DNA from: Channallabes apus | Lineage: Eukaryota; Chordata; Actinopteri; Siluriformes; Clariidae | NCBI GenBank assembly: GCA_030522415.1 | Contig: CM060113.1 | Span: forward strand, 3,827,467 to 3,891,466 | DNA: 64,000 nucleotides | Direction: 5' to 3' | In this document: positions 46,157-54,600 of the stretch, piece by piece | Numbering within the stretch: position 1 is the stretch's first letter | How the letters are laid out: each line of letters begins with the position of its first letter | Made by a program: the position numbers and the translations under genes | Notes under the pieces: generated by a model | What the model was told of the DNA's origin: nothing | What the model saw: only the letters and a program-made list of their open reading frames with translations | Database searches by the model: none

Positions 46157-46167
46157 AATGACAGAGC
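46157..46167 (+). promoter_or_regulatory. Putative self-primer binding site
   Basis: AATGACAGAGC lies one base after the 5' LTR, where a primer-binding site is expected. It shows no obvious tRNA 3'-end complement (such as TGGCGC or TGG). It overlaps the gag ATG at 46158. Confidence 0.55.
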
Positions 46168-47136
46168 CTAAAGCAGTAAACCCAGCGGATCACGCCCGCC
46201 TCTGCGATGTGGTTGACCAGCATGCTTTGCTCATCAATACGCTAACCGCGGAGCTCGATTCTCTGCGCCGGAGTGTCCAAGACATCGCGGCCTTGTGCCG
46301 CGAGGTCGCGGAGCTTAGGCAGGAGAACGCAAGCCTCCGGGCGGCGGTTGATGGGCTGGCTAGCGGTCCGCCCGCCACAGCGGTCGCGGCGATGCACCAG
46401 CCCCCCCCCCCCTTCCGATGTTTTTTTAGCACTTCCAGACAAATGGGATGGCACGGATGGGAAATGCAGTGTGTTCTTAACATCGCTGGAACTGGTGTTT
46501 GTGTTCAATGCCACCAAGTACTCCACCGACCGGCTGCGCATTGCACTACTCGTCTCGTTGCTATCAGGGCAGGCAGCAGAGTGGGCCACGGCAGTCCTGC
46601 GCGCGGACACAGACACCGCGCACTCCTATAATGAATTCACCCGTCAACTCAAGCTAACATTTGAACATCCCGCGGGTGAGGTGGAGACCGACACAAAGCT
46701 CCACCACCTGCGGCAGGGAGGACTGTCCGTGAGTAAATACACTGCCGAGTTCCGGACCCTCGCCATCCAGACCTCCTGGGGAGACGCAGCCATCCGGACG
46801 TCCTACTCCGAGGGGCTGGCTAATCGCATCAAAGACGAGCTAGCCGGACGAGAGCTCCCAGCCACACTGGAGGGGCTAATCCAGCTAGCCCTTCGGATCG
46901 ACCAGCGCCTCCTATCCCGTCCGAAGCCAGCACCTCGATCCCTGCCGCCACCATCCACTTATGCCTACACTGCACCAAGGCCACCACCCACCATCACCAC
47001 CGCTCTCCCTGGACGTGTCGGATCTCCACCCCCTGCCGTGGTTGACACCGGAGCCGGGGAACCCATGCAACTAGGGCGCGCCTCCCTGACCGTGGCGGAA
47101 CGCGAGAGACGTTACCGCGAGGGACTGTGCGCCTAG
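46158..47136 (+). pseudogene. gag: Gypsy gag, frameshifted
   Basis: Gag forms the cytoplasmic particle that holds element RNA. The ATG lies 3 bp after the LTR. The N-terminus (about residues 15-70) has leucine/hydrophobic heptads (ALLINTLTAELDSLRRSV, EVAELRQENASL), a likely coiled coil. It is followed by a retrotransposon Gag core (FLTSLELVF, WATAVL, YNEFTRQLKLTF, LRQGGLSVSKYTAEFRTLA). A 12-C run at 46401-46412 shifts the frame between the coiled coil and the core; one base fewer would keep it open, so a homopolymer slip or sequencing error is possible. The frame ends in the telomeric tract right after GLCA, where the CCHC zinc knuckle normally starts, so the nucleic-acid-binding knuckle is gone. 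Confidence 0.88.
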
Positions 47137-47160
47137 GGTTAGGGTTAGGGTTAGGGTTAG
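47133..47160 (+). repeat. Interstitial telomeric repeat, (TTAGGG)n
   Basis: About 4.5 perfect vertebrate telomere units (CTAGGGTTAGGGTTAGGG...) sit inside the gag-pol region. They introduce the gag stop TAG (47134) and replace the zinc-knuckle codons. Confidence 0.95.
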
Positions 47161-47731
47161 CACCATCGAGCGACCTGCCCGTCCCGTCCGGGAAACGCCC
47201 AAACCCGGTGAGAGATAGGAGAGACTCCCCGGGTACCATCCATCTCTCCGCTACCACCGACAACACCGCTACTCGACTCACAGTCCAGGTAACCCTCCCC
47301 CTTTGCCACAAACAGGTCAGAAGTACCGCGTTCATCGATTCTGGTGCCGCGGGTAACTTCATTGACTCAACGTACGCCAGAGGATTGGGGGTAAAGATTG
47401 AGGCGTTATCCCAGCCAGTTAGAATCACCTCAGTCGACGGGCGGCCCCTCTCGTCCAGCCCCATCACCCAGCAGACTCCACCCATCACTCTCATCCTAGG
47501 CCAACATCAGGAGTCTATACAGTTTCACCTTACACCCATCTCCTCTCCACCCATCATCCTCGGCTATCTCTGGCTCTTACAGCACGACCCACTCATCTCC
47601 TGGTCTCAGAACCGGATCCTTCAATGGGGGCCGACCTGCACCGACTTATGTCTACAGGCCCAGGCTGGGATGTGTTCCAGGGAGTCCGAGGCCCCCGACG
47701 TCGACATCCACGCCATCGCTCCACCGTATCG
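47161..47731 (+). pseudogene. Gypsy protease and linker
   Basis: An aspartic protease with the active-site motif FIDSGAAGNFID (near 47330-47365) and a downstream hydrophobic-Gly flap region ([15 protein letters not shown], usually ILGxPWL). In the family it cleaves Gag-Pol in the particle. It is in a different frame from both gag core and RT: the telomeric tract precedes it, and a small deletion near 47731 (PPYR...EVFCKRR) changes frame into RT. Confidence 0.85.
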
Positions 47732-47733
47732 AG

Positions 47734-49580
47734 GTGTTCTGCAAACGCCGGGCCAACCATCTACCACCTCATCGACCTTACGACCTAGCCATCGAACTCC
47801 AGCCAGGCTCCAGCACCCCCCGCGACCATCTCTACTCCCTCTCTACCAGCGAGACCCAGGCTATGGAGGAGTATGTCGCCAGCGCCCTGCGAAATGGCAC
47901 CATCAGACCCTCCTCCTCGCCGGCTGCCGCGGGGTTCTTCTTTGTAAAGAAAAAGGGGGGCGAACTTCGTCCGTGTGTCGACTATCGGGGGCTTAACAAA
48001 ATCACCATCAGAAATCGTCACCCTCTGCCTCTTACCAACTCAGCCCTGGACGCCCTCTCTGGTGCCACCATGTTCACTAAGTTGGACCTCCGGAGCGCCT
48101 ACAACTTGGTGCGCATCAGAGAGGGTGATGAGTGGAAGACGGCCTTCATCACCCCCACCGGACACTATGAGAGCCTGGTCATTCCATTTGGTCTCTGCAA
48201 CGCACCCTCGGCCTCCCAGTGTGTCATCATCGACGTCCTCAGGGACATGCTGGGCCGATGGGTGTTCGTCTACCTAGATGACATTTTAATATACTCACAC
48301 ACCCCCGATGAACACACAAAACACGTTCGAGCTGTCCTTAAGAGATTGCCCGCCCACCAGCTGTACTTTAAGCTAGAAAAGTGTGCTTTTCACGAGCACT
48401 CCACCACGTTCCTGGGTTTTGTTATCTCGCCCCAGGGTGTGGCCATGGACCCGCAGAAGCTGGAGGTTGTACGTCACTGGCCCCTACCCAGGACACTCAA
48501 GCAGCTCCAACGCTTTCTCGGGTTTGCGAACTTTTATCGTCGCTTTATCCGGGGCTACAGTACAGTTGCAGCACCACTCACTGCACTTACCAGGCTTGTA
48601 AGTGCCATATCGTACTTGTTATGAATTTGTTGTTGTGTTTATTTTATTTTATTTTACTTGCTGTTATTTCATTTATTCTACCTTGTTCTATTCATTAGTA
48701 AAGCATTAAGCATTAAGTTTGTTACATAAGCCATAAGCTTTATATTTCTTAGTCATGCATCATAAGTTGACAATCATAGGTTGGTCTGTGATGTCATTCT
48801 TCTATTACATGCATTTGTGTGACTGTGATATGATTGAGAGTTCAGTATAGATGCGGAAGGCTACGGAAACACAAGCTTTTGACCGTCAGCTAATGAGAGC
48901 TCCCGGTAAGCTAGAGATGTAAGATACAGCAACTAGGTTGTTGTAACCATAAGCTAACGTAAGCTGGGAATGTAAGATACAACAAGAATGTTGTTATATA
49001 CCTAAGCCAAGACTGTAATTTACAAGATACAGCAAACAGTCAAAACTACGCGTCAAAACTAGTGAAATAATATGACCGCATCTACAAGGCTCTCCAACCA
49101 TTCCTTCCAACTCAACCCTACCGCCATCTCAGCTTTCCACCGACTCTGTCACCTGTTCACCACCGCCCCGATTCTCCTCCATCGGGATGCCAGCCAACCA
49201 TTTGTTGTGGAGGTGGACGCGTCGGCAGTGGGTGCCGGCGCTGTTCTCTCACAATGAGGTCCAGACCAGAAGCTACACCCCTGTGGCTTTTACTCCAAAA
49301 AGTTTAACCCCATTCAGCAGCGATACGGAGTAGGGGACCGTGAACTGTTGGGCATAAAGTGGGCTTTGGAGGAATGGCGTCACTGGCTCCAGGGTGCCAG
49401 TGAGCCGTTCATTGTCTGGACGGGTCATCAGAACCTCATCACCATCCGCAACCTCAAGCAGCTGAACCCACGACAGGCACGGTGGGCCCTGTTCTTCGAA
49501 CAGTATGATTTCCATCTTTCGTACCGCCCGGGGTCAAAGAACACCAAGGCCGATGCCCTCTCCCATCAATACGAACGAGA
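47734..49580 (+). pseudogene. Gypsy reverse transcriptase and RNase H
   Basis: RT copies element RNA into DNA. Visible: [59 protein letters not shown], the catalytic YLDDILIYS (YLDD at 48271-48282), [16 protein letters not shown] and [16 protein letters not shown] solo LTR (48597-49086, plus 5-bp TSD) splits the frame after LTALTRL without changing phase. RNase H follows ([15 protein letters not shown], then TGA at 49255). One catalytic residue appears lost: the usual TDH is TGH at 49420-49428. It ends LSYRPGSKNTKADALS. Confidence 0.92.
48597..49086 (+). mobile_element. Solo LTR of a different element, nested
   Basis: A 490-bp insert starts TGTAAGTGCC and ends GCATCTACA (TG...CA, inverted TGTA/TACA). 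It is flanked by a perfect 5-bp repeat AGGCT (48592-48596 and 49087-49091). No coding sequence. This is best read as the LTR left after recombination of an LTR retrotransposon whose sequence is unrelated to the host element's LTR. An intron is the alternative because it begins GTAAGT, but no acceptor-like pyrimidine tract or AG fits. Confidence 0.85.
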
Positions 49581-50966
49581 GGCGCCCCGGGCGGAGCCCG
49601 TGCCTGTCCTTCCACCGACCCAGATCATCGCACCCCTGCACTGGGATATGGAAACGTGGGTCCGCCAGGCACTGACCAGCGTACCCGCACCGGCAGGTTT
49701 GCCGCCCAGGAGGCTCTACGTTCCCACTCAACTCCGGCCCGAAGTCCTCCAGTGGGGCCATTCTTCGCCCGTCGCGGGACACCAGGGAGCCCGAAGAACC
49801 CTCACCTTCGTGGGACGGGCTTTCTGGTGGCCTTCGATGAGAAGGGAGGCTACCGAGTTCGTCTGGGCGTGCCCAGTGTGCGCCAGGGCCAAGGACTCCA
49901 ACCAACCAACACCGGGGGAGCTTCAACCACTCCCAGTTCCCCGTCGGCCCTGGTTGCACATTGCCAGTTCCCCTGCCAGCCTCTGAAGGAAGAGACGTCA
50001 TCCTCACCATCGTGGACCGCTTCTCCAAGGCAGTGCACCTGGTGGCCCTCACCGGACTCCCGTCAGCCAAAACCACAGCCGAGCTGATATTGGAACACGT
50101 AGTCCGATTGCATGGGTTCCCGAAGGACATCGTCTCGGACAGAGGACCCCAGTTCACCACCCGGTTCTGGAAGGCCTTCTGCCGCCTGATCGATTCGTCC
50201 TGCAGTTTGTCCTCTGGCTACCACCCCCAGACGAACGGTCAGACGGAGCGAACCAACCAACAGCTGGAGCGCTACCTAAGATGTTTTGTGTCGGATCGCT
50301 AGCGCTCCTGGGCCCGCTACCTCAAGTGGGCCGAGTTATCACACAACCTTCACGTCTCCTCAGCCACCAACCTGAGCCCATTTGAGGTGTGCTATGGTTT
50401 CCAGCCTCCGATGTTCACCCACCAGGAACCGGAGGTTGATGTACCATTGGCCCAACAGTTGGTTCGCCGGTGCCGGCGGCTATGGCACCAAGCCAACCTC
50501 GCCATCCGACGCACCAACGCCAACTATGTGGCCCAACACCGGCACCCTCCGGGACGGTTGTACCACGTAGGTGACAAAGTGTGGCTGTCAACCAAAAACC
50601 TCCACCTGCACACAGAGTCCAGAAAATTATCACCAAGGTTCATAGGGCCATACCGCATCACCCTCAGGATCAACCCTGTCACCTACCGGCTCCAGCTGCC
50701 TGCGGCGCTCCGGATCCACCCCGTCTTCCACACCTCACAGCTAAAACCATTCACCACCTCACCCATGGTTCCACCCAGCCCCCATGCTCCTCCTCCCCGA
50801 ATCATTGACGGCGGTACCGCCTACACCGTGCGACGGATCCTCGACTCGAGGATCGGTCCTGGGTTCCGGCTCGCTTCATCCTTGACTCCGGGCTCATTAG
50901 GGACTGCCGTCACCGGGTATTCTCCACCCCTGGACCGTCCGGAGTCGGTCCTGGACAAGGGGGTAC
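49581..50966 (+). pseudogene. Gypsy integrase with chromodomain remnant
   Basis: Integrase inserts the DNA copy. Visible: the zinc-binding HHCC region (H...GHQGARRTLT...CPVCARA), second catalytic Asp in VSDRGPQF and Glu in [11 protein letters not shown] at the usual 35-residue spacing, GPYRIT (GPF/Y) and FHTSQLKPF. The segment with the first catalytic Asp (normally DFVTG) is deleted near 49970, with a frame change. There is an in-frame TAG at 50300. At the end, AYTVRRILDSR is the start of a chromodomain, but its core (QYLVDWEGY-type) is missing. The flanking end (RSWVPARFILDS) survives in another frame, so the histone-reading module is lost. Confidence 0.92.
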
Positions 50967-51336
50967 TGTCATGCACACTCAGCCGCGACTGGCACTAGGA
51001 CCCGGAAGTAAGACGGTCGCGAACCTGAAAGCAGAAAAGGAAACAAGATGGTGCCGCACATCGCTCTGTCATTGAGTTATGCCCAGGCCTTTTCGGAATC
51101 GTTCCTGTCTATGTGAGTACTCACTTTCTTGGTTATACTTTCAGACTGAGTGTGTGTTTATAGGACTAGGGTTAGATTGTGTCTTTCCTTTGCTCATTTA
51201 CTGTGAGAGTCCTTATAGCAAATCGCGTGATTATCCTGCCCGCTCGTGTCCATCCGCGTTTGGGTTTACCATTCACGCTACAGGGCTAACTGCTAAAGCT
51301 ATCATCTTTCTGGTCATCCCGGTTAGTTTCGTGACA
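50967..51336 (+). repeat. 3' LTR of gypsy element
   Basis: Same ends as the 5' LTR (TGTCATGC...CGTGACA). It carries the extra ACTGAG after TACTTTCAG and is followed directly by the TSD copy GTCTT. Near identity of the two LTRs implies a recent insertion. Confidence 0.96.
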
Positions 51337-51420
51337 GTCTTGAGGGCTGTCTCGTGCCTAGAATTTATTATAATAATAAAAAACCTATGAATTTATGTTC
51401 TATTATAATATTTGATAGCA

Positions 51421-51457
51421 ATTATATATATATACAATTATATATATATATATACAC
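51421..51457 (+). repeat. (TA)n microsatellite
   Basis: TA-rich tract left of the RTE fragment. A similar tract follows at 51608-51628. Confidence 0.88.
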
Positions 51458-51465
51458 TGGATACA

Positions 51466-51597
51466 GTGCCGGTCCCAAGCCCGGATAAAATGGGAGGGTT
51501 GCGTCAGGAAGGGCATCCGGCGTAAAACCTGTGCCAAGTTGTAGTGCGGACTGGATATTCCGCTGTGGCGACCCCTTGTCGGGAGCAGCCGAAAGAC

Positions 51598-51605
<8 letters not shown>
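51466..51605 (+). repeat. Miniature RTE-like copy (5' head joined to 3' tail)
   Basis: GTGCCGGTCCCAAGCCCGGATAAA...GCGTCAGGAAGGGCATCCGG corresponds to the first ~75 bp of the LINE at 35189. CCGCTGTGGCGACCCCTTGTCGGGAGCAGCCGAAAGA is its 3' terminus. The ~2.8 kb between them is missing. TA-rich tracts flank both sides. Confidence 0.8.
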
Positions 51606-51628
<23 letters not shown>

Positions 51629-51909
51629 CAAGATACTTTTCTATCCCCACGTGAGTCAGTCCACATCAGCGCTCTTTAACCAATCAGATGTGACCTCACC
51701 ATTTCAACCAATCATAACCCGGCAGGAGCGCAGCCTTAATCCTGTTTACATGAAATAAACCTGCTACCCAGCAGGTTCAAGCTTACGGACATGTTGCTAT
51801 GACAACAAGTGCGAGAAGCGCATCGAAGAACGAAACAATCCAAGATCAGGACAAATCCACAATCAAATCCAGCTAACTGAGTTAGCGACGTACGAAGAAC
51901 ACCCCCCTG

Positions 51910-52564
51910 TAAAGACAAAAACAAATAAACAAAAACAAAAAACAAACAAATGTTAAAAGATGTTAATGTGGAAGAAAAGGTATGTAGTTTTTAGTTGTTC
52001 AAAAAGTGGAAAATGAAAACGATAAGAAAACAGTAAATAAAATGTTTTAAAAATGTCTTCAATTTCTTACATGTTTACAAACAACCACAGCTCAGTGAGT
52101 GAAATGATCAGAGCTGTGACTCCTTTTTTCTTTGTAGTTGTGGTTGAAAAAAATAAATAAATAGAGAGACCTCTGAACAACAAGGCCCCTTTCGTTTCAC
52201 TTAATCTTCATTTCCTTCGTAATTTAATAGCTTTAAAAAGAACAAAATTAAATCGATGGAATAAGGTCACGGCACACGCGGCTCTGTCTGGCAAACCTAT
52301 CCAGTTTCATCGTAATTAAAAATAGATTATCTATCCAGCTCTGACATTTATCATAATCGTTGTCGCTACCTATTTAAAGGCTTAAATAAACTAATGTCGA
52401 AATCTATAATTCTTTATGACAAAACAGTCGTTTGTTTATGGGCCGGTGTGTGAGCTGCAGGCGAGTCGGTCGATATGGATGGAAAAACACGGGGCAGAGA
52501 TTTTACTGACACTCGTTCGGGAGAAAACTAACTGAAGATGAGACAGAGACTATTCAGTAAGCAT

Positions 52565-52569
<5 letters not shown>
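51910..52569. other. Unique non-coding sequence
   Basis: No gene. The 52190-52520 part is complex and non-repetitive. Confidence 0.35.

Positions 52570-52600
<31 letters not shown>
52569..52600 (+). repeat. (CT)n microsatellite
   Basis: About 15 units. Confidence 0.92.
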
Positions 52601-52602
<2 letters not shown>

Positions 52603-52687
52603 GCTGGGTTTTCCATGCTGCTGTTCTTTATTTATGGAATTCATCACCCGACATGAAGGTGATTGCTAACCTCCTTTTCAGTTTTCC

Positions 52688-52691
<4 letters not shown>

Positions 52692-52724
<33 letters not shown>
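52692..52724 (+). repeat. (GT)n microsatellite
   Basis: About 16 units. Confidence 0.93.
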
Positions 52725-53017
52725 AGCAGGGATAGTTCAAGGCTCTTCCCGGAAAACCTCATTAAGCTTTAATTCATCTGCGTATCCTATTTCCATAATA
52801 GGGCATCGATTTTTACTTTGTGCAGCAGACCATAAATAATTTTATTTCAAATATATTTTGTTTTCCTCTTTGTCAAGACTGCGGCTCTTTCCGTCTCTCT
52901 TTGTGTGTGTTCAGCGTGTGTGTTTAGCATTGCGTGAGGTTGTATTGTCCTGAACTGTTTCAGAGTAAGGTACCTCGCAACACACATTCAGGCTGTCAAA
53001 TACTGTTAAATATGGTG

Positions 53018-53110
53018 CAGTGAAAGGTCATGACCTTGACATCAAGGCTAACTGCTTTACTGTACCATAGCTGCTGTAGAAGCCACTTGTGAACAATTGT
53101 CTGGATTTAC
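53018..53110 (+). repeat. Dispersed repeat with palindromic AGGTCATGACCT
   Basis: CAGTGAAAGGTCATGACCTTGACATC, GGCTAACTG and TGTGAACAATTGTCTGGATTTACA recur at 56735-56825. The core AGGTCATGACCT (53025-53036) is two inverted nuclear-receptor half-sites with no spacer. Confidence 0.6.
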
Positions 53111-53507
53111 AGTCATCTGCTTCTGAGACCTAGCTGTCCTTCTCAGTAGGACATGCAGTGCTCGACTGGGTCTGACTACGCATTATGTTTGAACCCTGTA
53201 CACTACCTAGTGCACTAGGTAACTTGGGGGCATTATGATATTGGAGCAAATCAACACCAGCGGTGATGTGACTGCCGAGACTTTCACTTAGACTGGAGAC
53301 TGCAGTTTATAAAACACATTCGCAGTTAAAGTCTCTGTGATTGATTTGTTACTATAGAAACTTATAAACCGTCACCTTGCCATACTGCTACTTGTTGCTT
53401 TTATTACTCTTCAGGGTTGTTCGGTCAAGTTTTTAGCCCATGAAAAAAAAACACTTCACTGCCCCTTTACACATTACTGTACATCCATGTTATTCAGCGA
53501 TAACATT

Positions 53508-53872
53508 CATTCATTCATTCATCTTCTATATCGCTTTATCCTGTGATCAGGGTCGCGGGGGGTCTGGAGCCTATCCCAGGAGGCTTCGGGCACAAGGCAG
53601 GGTGGACAGGGTGCTAATCCATCGCAGGGCACACACACACACTCACCCACCCATTCATACACTACGGGCAATTTTTTGGAACGCCAATTAGCCTAACCTG
53701 CATATCTTTGGACTGTGAGAGGAAACCGGAGTACCCGGAGGAAACCCACCAAGCACGGGGAGAACATGCAAACTCCATGCACACAGAGACGGGAATCGAG
53801 CCTGGCCGGGAATCGAACCCGGACCCTGGAGGCGCAAGGCGACAGTGCTAACCACTACACCATCGCGCCGCC
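53508..53872 (-). repeat. Mermaid-type SINE, full length with TSD
   Basis: An antisense copy flanked by a perfect 14-bp direct repeat TCAGCGATAACATT (53494-53507 and 53873-53886), which is itself Tc1 TIR sequence. Confidence 0.95.
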
Positions 53873-53932
53873 TCAGCGATAACATTATGACTAATAAATA
53901 CGACCCACCTAATAAGTACATGGGACAGGGGT

Positions 53933-54125
53933 AGCTCAGTGGTTAAGGCATTGGATTACGGTTCGGAAGATCCCAGGTTCAAACCCCACAACCACCAAGT
54001 TGCCATTGTTGGGCCCTTGAGCAAGGCCCTTAACCCTCAACTGCTCAGATGTACGGTATAATGAGATAAAAATGTAAGTCGCTCTGGATAAGAGCGTCTG
54101 CCAAATTCCTAAATGTAAATGTACA
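53933..54125 (+). repeat. tRNA-SINE with L2-like LINE tail
   Basis: Head CAGGGGTAGCTCAGTGGTTAAGG (A box) and AGGTTCAAACCCC (B box), then TTGGGCCCTTGAGCAAGG. The 3' tail AAGTCGCTCTGGATAAGAGC...TCTGCCAAATTCC is nearly the same as the tail of the LINE at 30018-30070. Confidence 0.9.
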
Positions 54126-54600
54126 TGAGTAAGTTCTCCCTCCAAAACTGTGTGTGTTCTGACTCCATTGTATGGGAACCAGCATTAACATTTTCAGCAA
54201 TTAGAGCTGCAGGAGCTCTTCTAATGGACTGGACTACACTGGCCAGCCTTCACTCCCCACGTGCATCAGTGAGCCTTGGCCCTTCATGAACCTGACAAAG
54301 GTTCACCACTTACCCTTTTTCGGGCTTGTCTTGACTACTGCAGACTGGGAAATTTCCACATTTTTGGAGTTGCTCTAATCCAGTCGCCCAGCCATCACAA
54401 TTTGGTCCTTGTCAAAGTCACTCAGATCCTGCTTTCCCATTTTTTCTGCTTCAAACACATCAAATTCAGGGACAAAATACACCCATCCCACCATGATGCA
54501 CATGGGGATCGAAGCCTGGCTCATGTAGTCCAATCCAATAGAAGAGCTACAGGACTGCAGCTCAAATTGTTGAAAAAGTTCATGTTGATTTGCATAGAAA

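Larger units (their letters stand above)
45792..51336 (+). mobile_element. Ty3/gypsy chromovirus, complete ends, defective genes
   Basis: It is bounded by two LTRs (364 and 370 bp) and the 5-bp TSD GTCTT (45787-45791 and 51337-51341). Order: 5' LTR, PBS-like site, gag, protease, RT, RNase H, integrase, chromodomain remnant, 3' LTR. This order (integrase last) defines Ty3/gypsy. The motif set and a chromodomain remnant place it with vertebrate sushi/Tf1-like chromoviruses. It carries a nested solo LTR and a telomeric tract. Confidence 0.95.
45134..51906 (+). mobile_element. TIR transposon hosting the gypsy insertion
   Basis: The left end GGGGGTGTTCTTCATACGTC (45134) and the right end GACGTACGAAGAACACCCCC (51887-51906) are inverted repeats of about 24 bp with one mismatch. 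They are flanked by CTG on both sides (45131-45133 and 51907-51909), consistent with a 3-bp target duplication as in PIF/Harbinger elements. Subtracting the gypsy element leaves about 1.2 kb with no transposase frame. It also received the RTE-like fragment at 51466-51605. An internal direct repeat GTTATGCGCTGAAATGCT occurs at 45405-45450. Confidence 0.65.
53485..54600 (+). mobile_element. Tc1-like remnant with nested SINEs
   Basis: The left piece TCAGCGATAACATTATGAC resembles a Tc1 TIR (AGCCATAACATTATGACC). It is split by a Mermaid SINE (53508-53872) and followed by a tRNA-SINE (53933-54125). Downstream, the minus strand 54175-54290 reads RLASVVQSIRRAPAALIAENVNAGS (a Tc1 transposase HTH region). 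The plus strand 54495-54590 reads HGDRSLAHVVQSNRRATGLQ (the same region again, inverted). So two copies in opposite orientation are present. Confidence 0.7.

Noticed and set aside
45904..46161. Frames inside the LTRs (also 51079-51390)
   Set aside because: They lie wholly in LTR sequence and have no family or domain; probably chance.
48597..49086. Insert as a spliceosomal intron of the gypsy pol
   Set aside because: It starts GTAAGT, but the end lacks a pyrimidine tract and AG acceptor, while TG..CA ends and a 5-bp TSD fit an LTR.
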